NCBI RefSeq assembly: GCF_011046245.1
Contig: NZ_CP049241.1
Span: forward strand, 1,612,001-1,676,000
From: Allorhizobium pseudoryzae
GTDB lineage: Bacteria; Pseudomonadota; Alphaproteobacteria; Rhizobiales; Rhizobiaceae
Length of the DNA: 64,000 nucleotides
Direction: 5' to 3'
A model generated the notes under the pieces. It searched no databases and was not told the DNA's origin. It saw only the letters and a program-made list of their open reading frames with translations. Shown piece by piece: positions 41,320-49,163 of the stretch; the first letter of the stretch is position 1; every line of letters starts with the position of its first letter. Made by a program: the position numbers and the translations under genes.

Positions 41320-42051
41320 TCAGGCCGGAACGGAACGGCTGGCGAGAAAGGCCTCCGCCTGTTCGAGTTCCTGAGGAGAACCGACCGTCAGCCAATGACC
41401 GGCAAGCTCGATGGCAAACAGCCGCTGCCTTGCAATCGCCTTGTCGAAAGTGAGGTTGAGGTTGAAGGCTGTCTCCGGCGCATCGGCGAGGAAATCGGTG
41501 TGCATGACGAAGGCGCCCGAATAGACCACGGGATCGGGATCGCCTGCCTGATAGCGGGTGAGCCGGCCATCGGGATGCAGGCGGAAATCCATCTTCCCCG
41601 CATGGCAGACGACGCGCTCCGGGCGCGCGCAGAGCATCAGCATGTCCATGCGTGACGGATCGAACTCAGCCATCAGCCGCTGCAGATTGGAAGGCACGCC
41701 ATCCGGTTCTCCAACCCAGAACAGATCGGCGTTCATCACCAGCACGAGGCCGGGCGGCAGGAGCTTCAGCCCCTTGGCAAGCCCACCGCCATTGTTCATC
41801 AGCTGCGCGCGCTCGTCCGAAATCAGGATGTCCAGATCCGTGCGGCCGGCCAGATAGGCCTCCATCTGGTCGGCGTGATGATGCACGTTGATCGCCACGG
41901 TCCGAATACCGGCCGCTGCGATCGCGTCCAGCACATAATCGATCATGGGCTGACCACCGACAGGAACGAGCGGTTTCGGCATCCGGTCGGTGAGGGGACG
42001 AAGACGGGTGCCAAGCCCTGCGGCCAGCACCATGGCATTCTCGACACGCAT
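41320..42051 (-). CDS. murU: MurU-like sugar-1-phosphate nucleotidyltransferase
   Basis: A 243-residue nucleotidyltransferase: N-terminal MVLAAGLGTRLRPLTDRMPKPLVPVGGQPM (residues 7-36, the NTP-binding and catalytic lysine region), NNGGGLAKGLKLLP, VMNADLFWVGEP (metal-binding aspartate) and YSGAFVMHT. Length and pattern fit MurU, which turns MurNAc-1-phosphate into UDP-MurNAc in peptidoglycan salvage. The adjacent gene, 4 bases upstream, carries a kinase domain of the AmgK type, the enzyme that supplies MurU in Pseudomonas. Generic NDP-sugar synthesis is the alternative. Confidence 0.85.
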   Translation of the reverse strand: MRVENAMVLAAGLGTRLRPLTDRMPKPLVPVGGQPMIDYVLDAIAAAGIRTVAINVHHHADQMEAYLAGRTDLDILISDERAQLMNNGGGLAKGLKLLPPGLVLVMNADLFWVGEPDGVPSNLQRLMAEFDPSRMDMLMLCARPERVVCHAGKMDFRLHPDGRLTRYQAGDPDPVVYSGAFVMHTDFLADAPETAFNLNLTFDKAIARQRLFAIELAGHWLTVGSPQELEQAEAFLASRSVPA

Positions 42052-42055
42052 CAGA

Positions 42056-43576
42056 TCAAGCCCTGGATTCGCTGAACTCTATGCCTGCTTGTGCCATCCA
42101 TTGGCGCAAGGGTGCAAGCACGGGATGCGAAAGAACATCATTGAGATAGGCAAGCGTGCGCGGCATGTGGCGCATGTAGCCCGGCTTTCCGTCTCGCTCC
42201 TTCAGCCGCACCCAGAGCCCGATCAGCTTGCAGTTGCGCTGGGCCGCCATGATGGCAAAGGCCATCCGGAAACGGTCTGCGTCGAAGGGGCCTTGCGCCT
42301 GTCTCTGGCGAAGGTAATGTTCCAGAAGCGTTGCGCGGAGCGCTGGCGGAATGGTGACGCGCGCATCCTGCACCAGCGAGGCCACATCATAGGCCGTCGG
42401 TCCGATCATTGCGTCCTGGAAATCGATGAGACCGACCCGTTTGAGGCCGGTCGCCTCCGGCTGCCAGAGAAGGTTCGGCGAATGGTAATCGCGCAGCAGC
42501 AGGTGCCGCTCGCAATCCGCCAGCATCCGGATCAGGTCGTCCCATATGTCGCTGAACGATTGGCGTTCGAGATCGCTGGCAGTCTCCCCGCCGCGTTTCC
42601 ACGGCAGGTACCAGTCGAGCAAGAGCCGGGTTTCCATCTTCATCGCCACCGGATCGAAATCCGGAACGTGATGCCGATGCGTCGGCGAGACTGGAAGATC
42701 GCGAACCGGTGCCGTGCCGTGCAGATGAGCCAGACATTCGACGGATGCCAGATACCGTTCGGCAATCGGCGCGCCGTCCTCATCCAGCACGCCATCCTGC
42801 CCCAGATCCTCGATCAGCATCAGGCCCTGATCGTAATCCACCGCCAGCACGTCCGGCGCCAGAAGACCGATCTCCCGCAGATGCCGGGCGATGGCGACGA
42901 AGGGATAGGCGTCTTCGGCCAGATGAGCGACCTTGGGATAGGCTTTCCCGTCCAGAACCGGCGGTCCCTCCGGGCGCCTCGGCCAGTCCATCAGGATCAG
43001 GGGCGTGCCGTCCGCAATCGTCAGCGTTTCATAGGCGCGGAAGGAGGCGTCGCCGCTCAGGAACCGGCGGGTCGCGGTGCCGTAACCGTGGTCTGTCAGA
43101 AATTGTCGGATGGCCAGCACACGGCGAAGCCTTGCTGCCATGTCCGGGGGCGCGTCAATCTCTGCGCGGCGTCCCGTCTCGGTATGCGAAAGTGTCAGAC
43201 GAATGCGATCCTTCGGCAGCTCCGCCTCGGCCATTTCTGGCCATTCCACAAGGCATATCCCGTCGGACAGAGCCTCATCGAAACCCAGTTCATCGAGTTC
43301 GGAGCCATCAGCCAGACGGTAGAGGTCGAAATGTGCCACCGGAATGCGGAGTTCATAACTCTGGACCAGCGTAAAGGTCGGGCTCGGCACTTCGAGATCC
43401 GAATCATCGGCCATGGCCCGCAGGAAGGCGCGGGCGAGTGTCGATTTTCCGGCGCCCAGATCACCGGAAAGAGCAAGGCAGCTTCCCGGCTTCAGCGCGA
43501 GTGCCAGATCTTCGCCGAAGCGGATCGTGTCCGCCTCGTTTGCGAGTTCCACGACGATCCGGTCGTCAGCAATCAT
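42056..43576 (-). CDS. tsaE: TsaE ATPase fused to an AmgK-type sugar kinase
   Basis: 506 residues with two domains. Residues 1-150 are TsaE: P-loop LSGDLGAGKSTLARAF (37-52), PSPTFTLVQSYE, and HFDLYRL, the ATPase that supports t6A37 tRNA modification. Residues 165-500 form a phosphotransferase (APH fold): FLSGDASFRAYETL (nucleotide loop), LLLRDYHSPNLLW (catalytic Asp and Asn) and VGLIDFQDAMIGPTAYDVASL (metal-binding DFG equivalent). The second domain resembles AmgK, which phosphorylates MurNAc/GlcNAc at the anomeric carbon. Its stop is 4 bases from the murU-like start and its start overlaps divL by ATGA, so all are co-transcribed. Confidence 0.9.
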   Translation of the reverse strand: MIADDRIVVELANEADTIRFGEDLALALKPGSCLALSGDLGAGKSTLARAFLRAMADDSDLEVPSPTFTLVQSYELRIPVAHFDLYRLADGSELDELGFDEALSDGICLVEWPEMAEAELPKDRIRLTLSHTETGRRAEIDAPPDMAARLRRVLAIRQFLTDHGYGTATRRFLSGDASFRAYETLTIADGTPLILMDWPRRPEGPPVLDGKAYPKVAHLAEDAYPFVAIARHLREIGLLAPDVLAVDYDQGLMLIEDLGQDGVLDEDGAPIAERYLASVECLAHLHGTAPVRDLPVSPTHRHHVPDFDPVAMKMETRLLLDWYLPWKRGGETASDLERQSFSDIWDDLIRMLADCERHLLLRDYHSPNLLWQPEATGLKRVGLIDFQDAMIGPTAYDVASLVQDARVTIPPALRATLLEHYLRQRQAQGPFDADRFRMAFAIMAAQRNCKLIGLWVRLKERDGKPGYMRHMPRTLAYLNDVLSHPVLAPLRQWMAQAGIEFSESRA

Positions 43577-46149
43577 TCGGCAGCGACGGAACGAAAGGAG
43601 ACGGCGCTGGGAATGCGGCAGGTGACGGTGGTGCCATCACCCGGCCGGCTGTCGATCTTCACATCGCCCTTGTGCAGGTTGACGAAGCTTTCGACGATCG
43701 ACAGGCCAAGGCCCGCACCGCTGCGCTTGCCGCCCTTGCCGCTCGAGAAGCGATCGAACACGGTTTCCAGCATCTCCTGGGCAATGCCCGGGCCCTTGTC
43801 GGCGACGGAGAAGAAGAAATCATTGCCGGTGCGCCAGCTGCTGAGCGTGATGGTGGAGCCTTCCGGCGAAAAATTCGCCGCATTGGTGATCAGCTTGATG
43901 AGGATCTGCTTCAGGCGCTGCTGATCAGCCACGATCCTGCCCATGCCCTTCGGCGCGACGATTTCCAGCATCACCGTGTTTTCATGCAGCCGGTCGGCAA
44001 TCTGCATCGCCACATCGTCGAGCAGATCGTCGATGTCCATCTCCGAATAGTTCAGCTCCATGATGCCGGCATCGACGGTCGCCAGATCCAGGATGTCGTT
44101 GACGATGGTCAGCAACACCGAGGAAGAGGTGGAGATGTGGTCGATATATTCGGCCTGCCGCTCGTTGAGTGAGCCGATGCCAGGTGTCTTCAACAGGTCG
44201 GTGAAGCCGATGATGTTGGTGAGCGGCGAACGCAGTTCGTAGGAGACGTGCTGGACGAAATCGTTCTTCAACTCGTCGGCCTTGCGCAGCGCCTCGTTCT
44301 TTTCCTTCAGCGCCCGCTCGGCGCGCGCGCTGTCCGTCATGTCGACGAAGGTCAGCATCGTCTGTGCATTCGGCAGTGGTGTGGCAGCGTAATCCAACAC
44401 GATGCCGGAGAACAGCTCGAACGTGCCCTGCAGCGACGGGCGTTCGTCGTCGAAATTGGTCAGCATCTGGCCAAACAGGCGCCAGCCATCCGGCTTGTCA
44501 TATTCCAGCGCACAGGCCGCCTCGATGGCCCGGATATGCGTGCCGGGCTTCGTCTGGTCTTCGGTCAGGCCCCAAAGCGCCCGGAAGGCGGGGTTGGAGA
44601 GGCGGATGCGCCCATCCGGTCCAAAGACGGCGACACCTTCGGTGAGGTGGTCGATGGTCTCACCCTGCACCTTCACCAGCGTGTTGTAGCGCGTTTCCAG
44701 ATCCACCTGTTCGGTGAGGTTTTCGAAGACCCAGGTGGCCCCGCCCTGCGGATGGGCGGTCGCGATCACCTGCAGCGTCTGGCCGTTCGGCAGGTGCCAG
44801 CGGTTGGTCTGCGTGTCGAGCGCGCGGTAGACGGAGAGCACGCTTTCCTTCCAGTTGCGCCAGTTGAGCTGTTCCGGCAGCTTGTTCTGGCTGCGCAACC
44901 GGTCGAGCAGCTCGTTGTGGTCCGGTCGGCTTTCCAGGAAACCAAGATCGAGATCCCACAGCCGCACGAAAGCCTGGTTGTAGAATTGCAGCCGCTGGTC
45001 CCGGTCGAAGATCGCCACCGGCGTCGCCAGGTGATCCAGCGTCTCGGCGTGACTCTTCAGCGTCCGGTGCAGTTCCGCCTTGATGCTCTCGGCTTCGGAA
45101 ACATCGATCGCCATGCCGGCGGAGCCAGCCTTGCCCACCACATCCACCACGTCGAAGACGGTGCGGTTGCCGCTGACGACGGTCGAGATGCGATCGTGGA
45201 AGGGGGAATCGACCGTCGCCGTGGCGCGGATCTTTTCGCGTGCGATCGTGCCAAGGAATTCACGGCTTTCCTGCACGGCCTGCGAAGCGCTGGAGGCTTC
45301 CACCGCCTCGCCATAGGCGTGGTTGACCCAGGCCAGATTGCCATCACGGTCACGGTGCCAGACCGGCTGTTCCAGCGCATCCAGCAGCGATTGGAAGAGG
45401 TTGATCGAGGAGACCAGCCTTTCGCGCTCGATCTTCAGTTCCGCGAGTTCCGCGCGAAGATTGTCGAGGGCGATGAACCGGACAAAGGCCTTGCCGCCGG
45501 AGACGCGGCCCTGCACTTCGAGGATTTCGTCCCGATTGGTTTCCACCACCATGTCGAAGCTGCGAGCCTGCCCGCGCAGACCTTCGACCGCATGCTCCAG
45601 TTCGGCTGCGGAGTGGGCGCGCATCCATTTGCCGAAGGCCAGAAACTGCTTGGCTTCCGAGGGCGCGCCGGTTTCCGGCGGCAGGTGGCCCAGAAATTCC
45701 GGGCGCGAGGGACCTGCTTCCCAGATCACGATACGCCGGTTCTTTTCGGCAATCAGCGCTTCATATTTCGAGATCGTCTGCTGGGCATCCGAGAGCGCGC
45801 CCCGCATCTCCTGGCTTTCGGCCTCCAGATGCGTGCGCTGGCGAAACAGCCAGATCGACGAGAAGAGAGCCGCCGCAATCGCGCCGATGGCGAGAGAGGG
45901 GAAGATCACCTCGGAGGAGGTGAACAGGCGGGCCGCCGGCAGGCGTGCATCCTGCGCGAGCGCAATGCCGGCCATGCCGGAAAGCGCCGTGCCTGTCAGC
46001 GCCGCCCGGGCGATGTGAACCACGCGCGAAAGGCTGCTCAGTCTTTTAGGTGTCACGTGTTCCGCCATCCATCGTCCACCGATTGCCGGCGCCTCGTTGC
46101 CGTCATCGGTCTTGGCCCGCCCGGGGTGAGCCGTAGAAATTTCCGCCAT
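43573..46149 (-). CDS. divL: DivL-type PAS tyrosine kinase-like regulator
   Basis: 858 residues. Two N-terminal hydrophobic segments (VVHIARAALTGTALSGMAGIALAQ and VIFPSLAIGAIAAALFSSIWLF), a coiled region, several PAS domains (QPVWHRDRDGNLAWVNHAYGE, TPVAIFDRDQRLQFYNQAF, EGVAVFGPDGRIRLSNPAFRALWGL), then a histidine-kinase core. The H-box reads DFVQHVSYELRSPLTN: Tyr637 (codon TAC at 44239-44241) replaces the phosphorylated histidine, the hallmark of DivL, which acts in the CtrA cell-cycle phosphorelay with CckA and DivK. N (ITNAANF), G1 (DKGPGI) and G2 (GAGLGLSIV) boxes are present. An alternative start is ATG 46068. Confidence 0.92.
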   Translation of the reverse strand: MAEISTAHPGRAKTDDGNEAPAIGGRWMAEHVTPKRLSSLSRVVHIARAALTGTALSGMAGIALAQDARLPAARLFTSSEVIFPSLAIGAIAAALFSSIWLFRQRTHLEAESQEMRGALSDAQQTISKYEALIAEKNRRIVIWEAGPSRPEFLGHLPPETGAPSEAKQFLAFGKWMRAHSAAELEHAVEGLRGQARSFDMVVETNRDEILEVQGRVSGGKAFVRFIALDNLRAELAELKIERERLVSSINLFQSLLDALEQPVWHRDRDGNLAWVNHAYGEAVEASSASQAVQESREFLGTIAREKIRATATVDSPFHDRISTVVSGNRTVFDVVDVVGKAGSAGMAIDVSEAESIKAELHRTLKSHAETLDHLATPVAIFDRDQRLQFYNQAFVRLWDLDLGFLESRPDHNELLDRLRSQNKLPEQLNWRNWKESVLSVYRALDTQTNRWHLPNGQTLQVIATAHPQGGATWVFENLTEQVDLETRYNTLVKVQGETIDHLTEGVAVFGPDGRIRLSNPAFRALWGLTEDQTKPGTHIRAIEAACALEYDKPDGWRLFGQMLTNFDDERPSLQGTFELFSGIVLDYAATPLPNAQTMLTFVDMTDSARAERALKEKNEALRKADELKNDFVQHVSYELRSPLTNIIGFTDLLKTPGIGSLNERQAEYIDHISTSSSVLLTIVNDILDLATVDAGIMELNYSEMDIDDLLDDVAMQIADRLHENTVMLEIVAPKGMGRIVADQQRLKQILIKLITNAANFSPEGSTITLSSWRTGNDFFFSVADKGPGIAQEMLETVFDRFSSGKGGKRSGAGLGLSIVESFVNLHKGDVKIDSRPGDGTTVTCRIPSAVSFRSVAAE

Positions 46150-46280
46150 TCGGTCTGTCTCCGTCCAAGTGCCGCATCATCGACAAGACATCCCTGACCA
46201 CGCGGCCAACGCCTTCAGCCTGCGCGAATCGAGTCTGAAAACAATATCTGCTTCGGAAATCGAGGCAAAGGGTGGGCCGC

Positions 46281-46315
46281 AAAAAAGAAAGCCGCGGACT
46301 TGTCAAGTCCGCGGC
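46281..46315 (-). terminator. Intrinsic terminator after ahcY
   Basis: GCCGCGGACTT (46291-46301) and AAGTCCGCGGC (46305-46315) form a perfect 11-bp stem; on the minus strand it is followed by TTTCTTTTTT. It separates ahcY from divL, so divL needs its own promoter in 46150-46280. Confidence 0.92.
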
Positions 46316-46345
46316 CACCATATCTTGTGGATTAGTCAGCTCACA

Positions 46346-47746
46346 TTAGTATCTGTAGTGCTCAGCCTTGAACGGGCCCGTCTTGGAGACACCGATATAG
46401 GACGCCTGTTCGTCGGAAAGCTCGGTCAGCTTCACGCCGAGCTTCGCCAGGTGCAGGCGGGCAACCTTCTCGTCGAGGTGCTTCGGCAGGATGTAGACGC
46501 CGGGCTTGTACTCTTCCGTCTTGGTGAACAGCTCGATCTGACCCAGCACCTGGTTGGTGAACGAGGCCGACATGACGAAGGACGGATGGCCCGTTGCATT
46601 GCCGAGGTTCAGGAGGCGGCCTTCCGACAGGAGGATCATGCGGTTGCCCTTCGGGAACTCGACCATGTCCACCTGCGGCTTGATGTTCGTCCACTTCAGG
46701 TTCTTGAGAGCCGCAACCTGGATCTCGTTGTCGAAGTGGCCGATATTGCCGACGATCGCCATGTCCTTCATCTCGCGCATATGATCGAGACGGATGACAT
46801 CCTTGTTGCCGGTGGTGGTGATGAAGATGTCGGCGCTGGAGACGACGTCTTCCAGCTGGACGACTTCGAACCCGTCCATGGCCGCCTGCAGGGCGCAGAT
46901 CGGATCGACTTCGGTAACCTTGACGCGGGCGCCGGCGCCGACGAGCGAGGCGGCCGAACCCTTGCCGACGTCACCGTAACCGCAGACGACGGCAACCTTG
47001 CCGGCCATCATCACGTCGGTTGCGCGGCGGATGCCGTCCACCAGCGATTCCTTGCAGCCGTACTTGTTGTCGAACTTCGACTTGGTGACGCTGTCGTTGA
47101 CGTTGATCGCCGGGAAGGGGAGGAGGCCCTTCTTGGCCAGTTCATAGAGGCGGTGAACGCCCGTGGTCGTCTCTTCGGTGACGCCCTTGATCGCGTCGCG
47201 CTGCTTGGTGAACCAGCCGGGGGATGCCTTGAGGCGCTTCTTGATCTGCGCGAACAGGATTTCTTCTTCTTCCGAACCCGGGTTCGACAGCACATCTTCG
47301 CCGGCTTCAGCGCGGGCGCCAAGCAGGATGTACATGGTGGCATCGCCGCCATCGTCGAGGATCATGTTGGAGACGCCGCCATCGGTCCACTGGAAGATGC
47401 GGTCGGTATATTCCCAGTATTCGGTCAGCGATTCGCCCTTGACGGCGAAGACCGGAATGCCGGCGGCTGCAATCGCAGCGGCAGCGTGGTCCTGGGTGGA
47501 GAAGATGTTGCAGGAGGCCCAGCGCACGTCGGCGCCCAGAACCTGCAGCGTCTCGATCAGGACGGCGGTCTGGATCGTCATGTGCAGCGAGCCGGAAATG
47601 CGTGCGCCCTTCAGCGGTTTCGAGGTGCCGAACTCTTCGCGGCAGGCCATCAGGCCCGGCATTTCGGTTTCGGCGATGTTGAGTTCCTTGCGGCCGTAAT
47701 CGGCAAGCGCGATATCCGCGACAATGTAATCTTTTTCAGTGGTCAT
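46346..47746 (-). CDS. ahcY: Adenosylhomocysteinase
   Basis: NAD-dependent S-adenosylhomocysteine hydrolase, clearing the methyltransferase by-product SAH to homocysteine and adenosine. ATG at 47746 ([19 protein letters not shown]) with GGAGAG upstream gives 466 residues. Marks: [73 protein letters not shown] (NAD-binding) and the C-terminal [10 protein letters not shown] 20-bp palindrome about 120 bases upstream may be an operator, and a hairpin lies in its leader. Confidence 0.98.
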   Translation of the reverse strand: MTTEKDYIVADIALADYGRKELNIAETEMPGLMACREEFGTSKPLKGARISGSLHMTIQTAVLIETLQVLGADVRWASCNIFSTQDHAAAAIAAAGIPVFAVKGESLTEYWEYTDRIFQWTDGGVSNMILDDGGDATMYILLGARAEAGEDVLSNPGSEEEEILFAQIKKRLKASPGWFTKQRDAIKGVTEETTTGVHRLYELAKKGLLPFPAINVNDSVTKSKFDNKYGCKESLVDGIRRATDVMMAGKVAVVCGYGDVGKGSAASLVGAGARVKVTEVDPICALQAAMDGFEVVQLEDVVSSADIFITTTGNKDVIRLDHMREMKDMAIVGNIGHFDNEIQVAALKNLKWTNIKPQVDMVEFPKGNRMILLSEGRLLNLGNATGHPSFVMSASFTNQVLGQIELFTKTEEYKPGVYILPKHLDEKVARLHLAKLGVKLTELSDEQASYIGVSKTGPFKAEHYRY

Positions 47747-47802
47747 GGTGGCTCTCCAGCTCCGCAGGGGGCTACCGCTCATCGTCAAGCGGCGTTCATC
47801 CA

Positions 47803-47823
47803 GCCGCTGCAACCCGCAGCGGC
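47803..47823 (-). promoter_or_regulatory. Hairpin in the ahcY leader
   Basis: GCCGCTGC-AACCC-GCAGCGGC, a perfect 8-bp stem about 57-77 bases before the ahcY ATG. Not followed by a T tract, so it is not a simple terminator. I could not match the leader to a known SAH or SAM riboswitch. Confidence 0.45.
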
Positions 47824-47866
47824 GCTGCCCTCGATGTAGCAGGGTTCCCGGAAACTAGCAATAAGG

Positions 47867-47886
47867 ATATAAAGAAGTCTTTATAT
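47867..47886. promoter_or_regulatory. Perfect palindrome upstream of ahcY, possible SahR operator
   Basis: ATATAAAGAAGTCTTTATAT: two 9-base arms with a two-base centre, ending 5 bases before the ptsH stop. It lies about 120 bases upstream of ahcY. The ArsR-family SAH-responsive regulator SahR binds similar AT-rich palindromes ahead of methionine-cycle genes in proteobacteria; the assignment is inference. Confidence 0.6.
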
Positions 47887-47891
47887 GTTCA

Positions 47892-48167
47892 TTACATCTC
47901 TTCGCCAAATCGATCGGCGACGAGATAGGTGAGAGCATCCAGCGCGGCCTCCGCCTGGGCGCCGCTGGCCGTGACTTCGATCGTGCAGCCCGGGCTTGCC
48001 GCCAGCATCATCAGGCCCATGATCGAGGTGCCGCCTACGGTCATGCCGTCCTTCGACACCTGGATCTGGGCGTCGAACCCCTCCACCGTCTGCACGAACT
48101 TGGCGGATGCACGGGCGTGCAAGCCGCGCTTGTTGATGATCAGGAGTTCGCGGGAGAGATTGCTCAT
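47892..48167 (-). CDS. ptsH: Phosphocarrier HPr (nitrogen/regulatory PTS)
   Basis: 91-residue HPr. The phosphorylated histidine is in NKRGLHARASAKFV, and the regulatory serine region is GGTSIMGLMMLAASPG, so both HPr kinase and EI sites look intact. No sugar-specific PTS permease is near. In rhizobia the HPr-EIIA-HprK set is regulatory rather than for transport. It lies 8 bases after the EIIA gene. Confidence 0.95.
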   Translation of the reverse strand: MSNLSRELLIINKRGLHARASAKFVQTVEGFDAQIQVSKDGMTVGGTSIMGLMMLAASPGCTIEVTASGAQAEAALDALTYLVADRFGEEM

Positions 48168-48175
48168 GGATGATC

Positions 48176-48577
48176 TTATTTGCCGCTCAGGACGCGGCTT
48201 GCGACGTTAATGTATTTGCGCCCGGCATCGGCGGCCTCGGCGAGCGCCTTCTGCATGTCGTTGTCCACGCGAACCCCTGCCAGCTTGATCAGCATCGGCA
48301 GATTGACGCCGGCAATCACTTCGATCTTGCCGGTGCTCATGGCGGAGATGGACAGATTGGACGGCGTTCCGCCGAACATGTCCGTCAGGATCACGACGCC
48401 GTGGCCGTCATCCACCCGGTTCACCGCGTCGAGGATATCCTGACGTCGCTGATCCATGTCGTCTTCGGGGCCGATACAGACGGTTTCAATATTCTTTTGC
48501 GGCCCTACCACATGCTCCAGCGCATGTCGGAACTCATCAGCCAGCTTGCCATGCGTGACAAGCACAAGTCCGATCAT
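48176..48577 (-). CDS. PTS EIIA-Man-family protein
   Basis: 133 residues from ATG 48577, which has GGGGGT about 8 bases upstream. The phosphorylated histidine is VLVTHGKLADEF near the N-terminus, and LTDMFGGTPSNLS is the family's second motif; SDIIIAGVNLPMLIK-like VIAGVNLPMLIKLAG follows. It is a stand-alone EIIA domain of the mannose family (the ManX/EIIA class), used in alphaproteobacteria for regulatory phosphotransfer from HPr. The neighbours are ptsH, hprK and chvGI. Confidence 0.93.
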   Translation of the reverse strand: MIGLVLVTHGKLADEFRHALEHVVGPQKNIETVCIGPEDDMDQRRQDILDAVNRVDDGHGVVILTDMFGGTPSNLSISAMSTGKIEVIAGVNLPMLIKLAGVRVDNDMQKALAEAADAGRKYINVASRVLSGK

Positions 48578-48701
48578 GAAATCACCCCCAGGTACAACGA
48601 TACGCTCGGCCGTGTTTCGCATTGCAACAGGCCCAACGGCGGTGGGAAGCCATCTTGTCGATGTAAAGTCGAAGTGCAAGCTAAAAATGGTCGTGGACAC
48701 A

Positions 48702-49163
48702 TCATGAAAAGGGCGGTTCTCCTTTGAATTCTGCGTGAAGCGCGCCAATCGTGGCAAGGGGTGCAATGGAGCGCGCCGAAAGTCGGATCAGGGGCAGATC
48801 GCCAAACCCGCCAAGATCGGTCCGCTCCTGCTCGGGCGGCAGACGCTCGTCGCGAGTCGGATCGATCACCCGGATCGCCAGATGAAGGACGGCACGCTCG
48901 ACGCTGTCGAGTCGAACGATGCCGCTGCCGCGCAGCTCCAGAAGCCCGGCAATCGAGTCCGGTCGTGTCGCGATCGTCTCGCCGTTCTCCATCGAGATGA
49001 AGACCTGGTCGTCGGCGATGAGAGCAGCCGATACCCCTTGCAAGCGTGCCGCCGCAAGGCAGGCAAAGGCCAGTTCCGATTTGCCGGCACCGGGGGGACC
49101 GAGAAAGATCAGGCCCCGCGTGCCCATCACGATCGCCGTGCCGTGAACATTGTTGGCCGTCAT
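48702..49163 (-). CDS. hprK: HPr kinase/phosphorylase, short alphaproteobacterial form
   Basis: 153 residues, against about 310 in Gram-positive bacteria: only the catalytic C-terminal domain is present. The Walker A is FLGPPGAGKSELAFACL, followed by LIADDQVFI, and RGSGIVRL. It phosphorylates the conserved serine of HPr. Its start overlaps the chvG stop by ATGA, so it is translationally linked with the ChvG sensor. A 124-base gap separates it from the EIIA gene. Confidence 0.93.
   Translation of the reverse strand: MTANNVHGTAIVMGTRGLIFLGPPGAGKSELAFACLAAARLQGVSAALIADDQVFISMENGETIATRPDSIAGLLELRGSGIVRLDSVERAVLHLAIRVIDPTRDERLPPEQERTDLGGFGDLPLIRLSARSIAPLATIGALHAEFKGEPPFS

Noticed and set aside
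44239..44241. Tyr in the DivL H-box as a sequencing error
   Set aside because: The same substitution defines DivL, and the remaining domain plan and gene neighbours fit that family.
46049..46062. TGTCACGTGTTC near the divL start as a parS site
   Set aside because: Shares only the CACGTG core; the flanks do not match.
41990..46197. Two long plus-strand frames opposite tsaE-amgK and divL
   Set aside because: Both mirror conserved genes codon for codon and show no motifs or ribosome-binding site.
47747..47866. SAH or SAM riboswitch in front of ahcY
   Set aside because: The leader has a hairpin, but I could not align it with the conserved cores of the known SAH, SAM-II or SAM/SAH classes.
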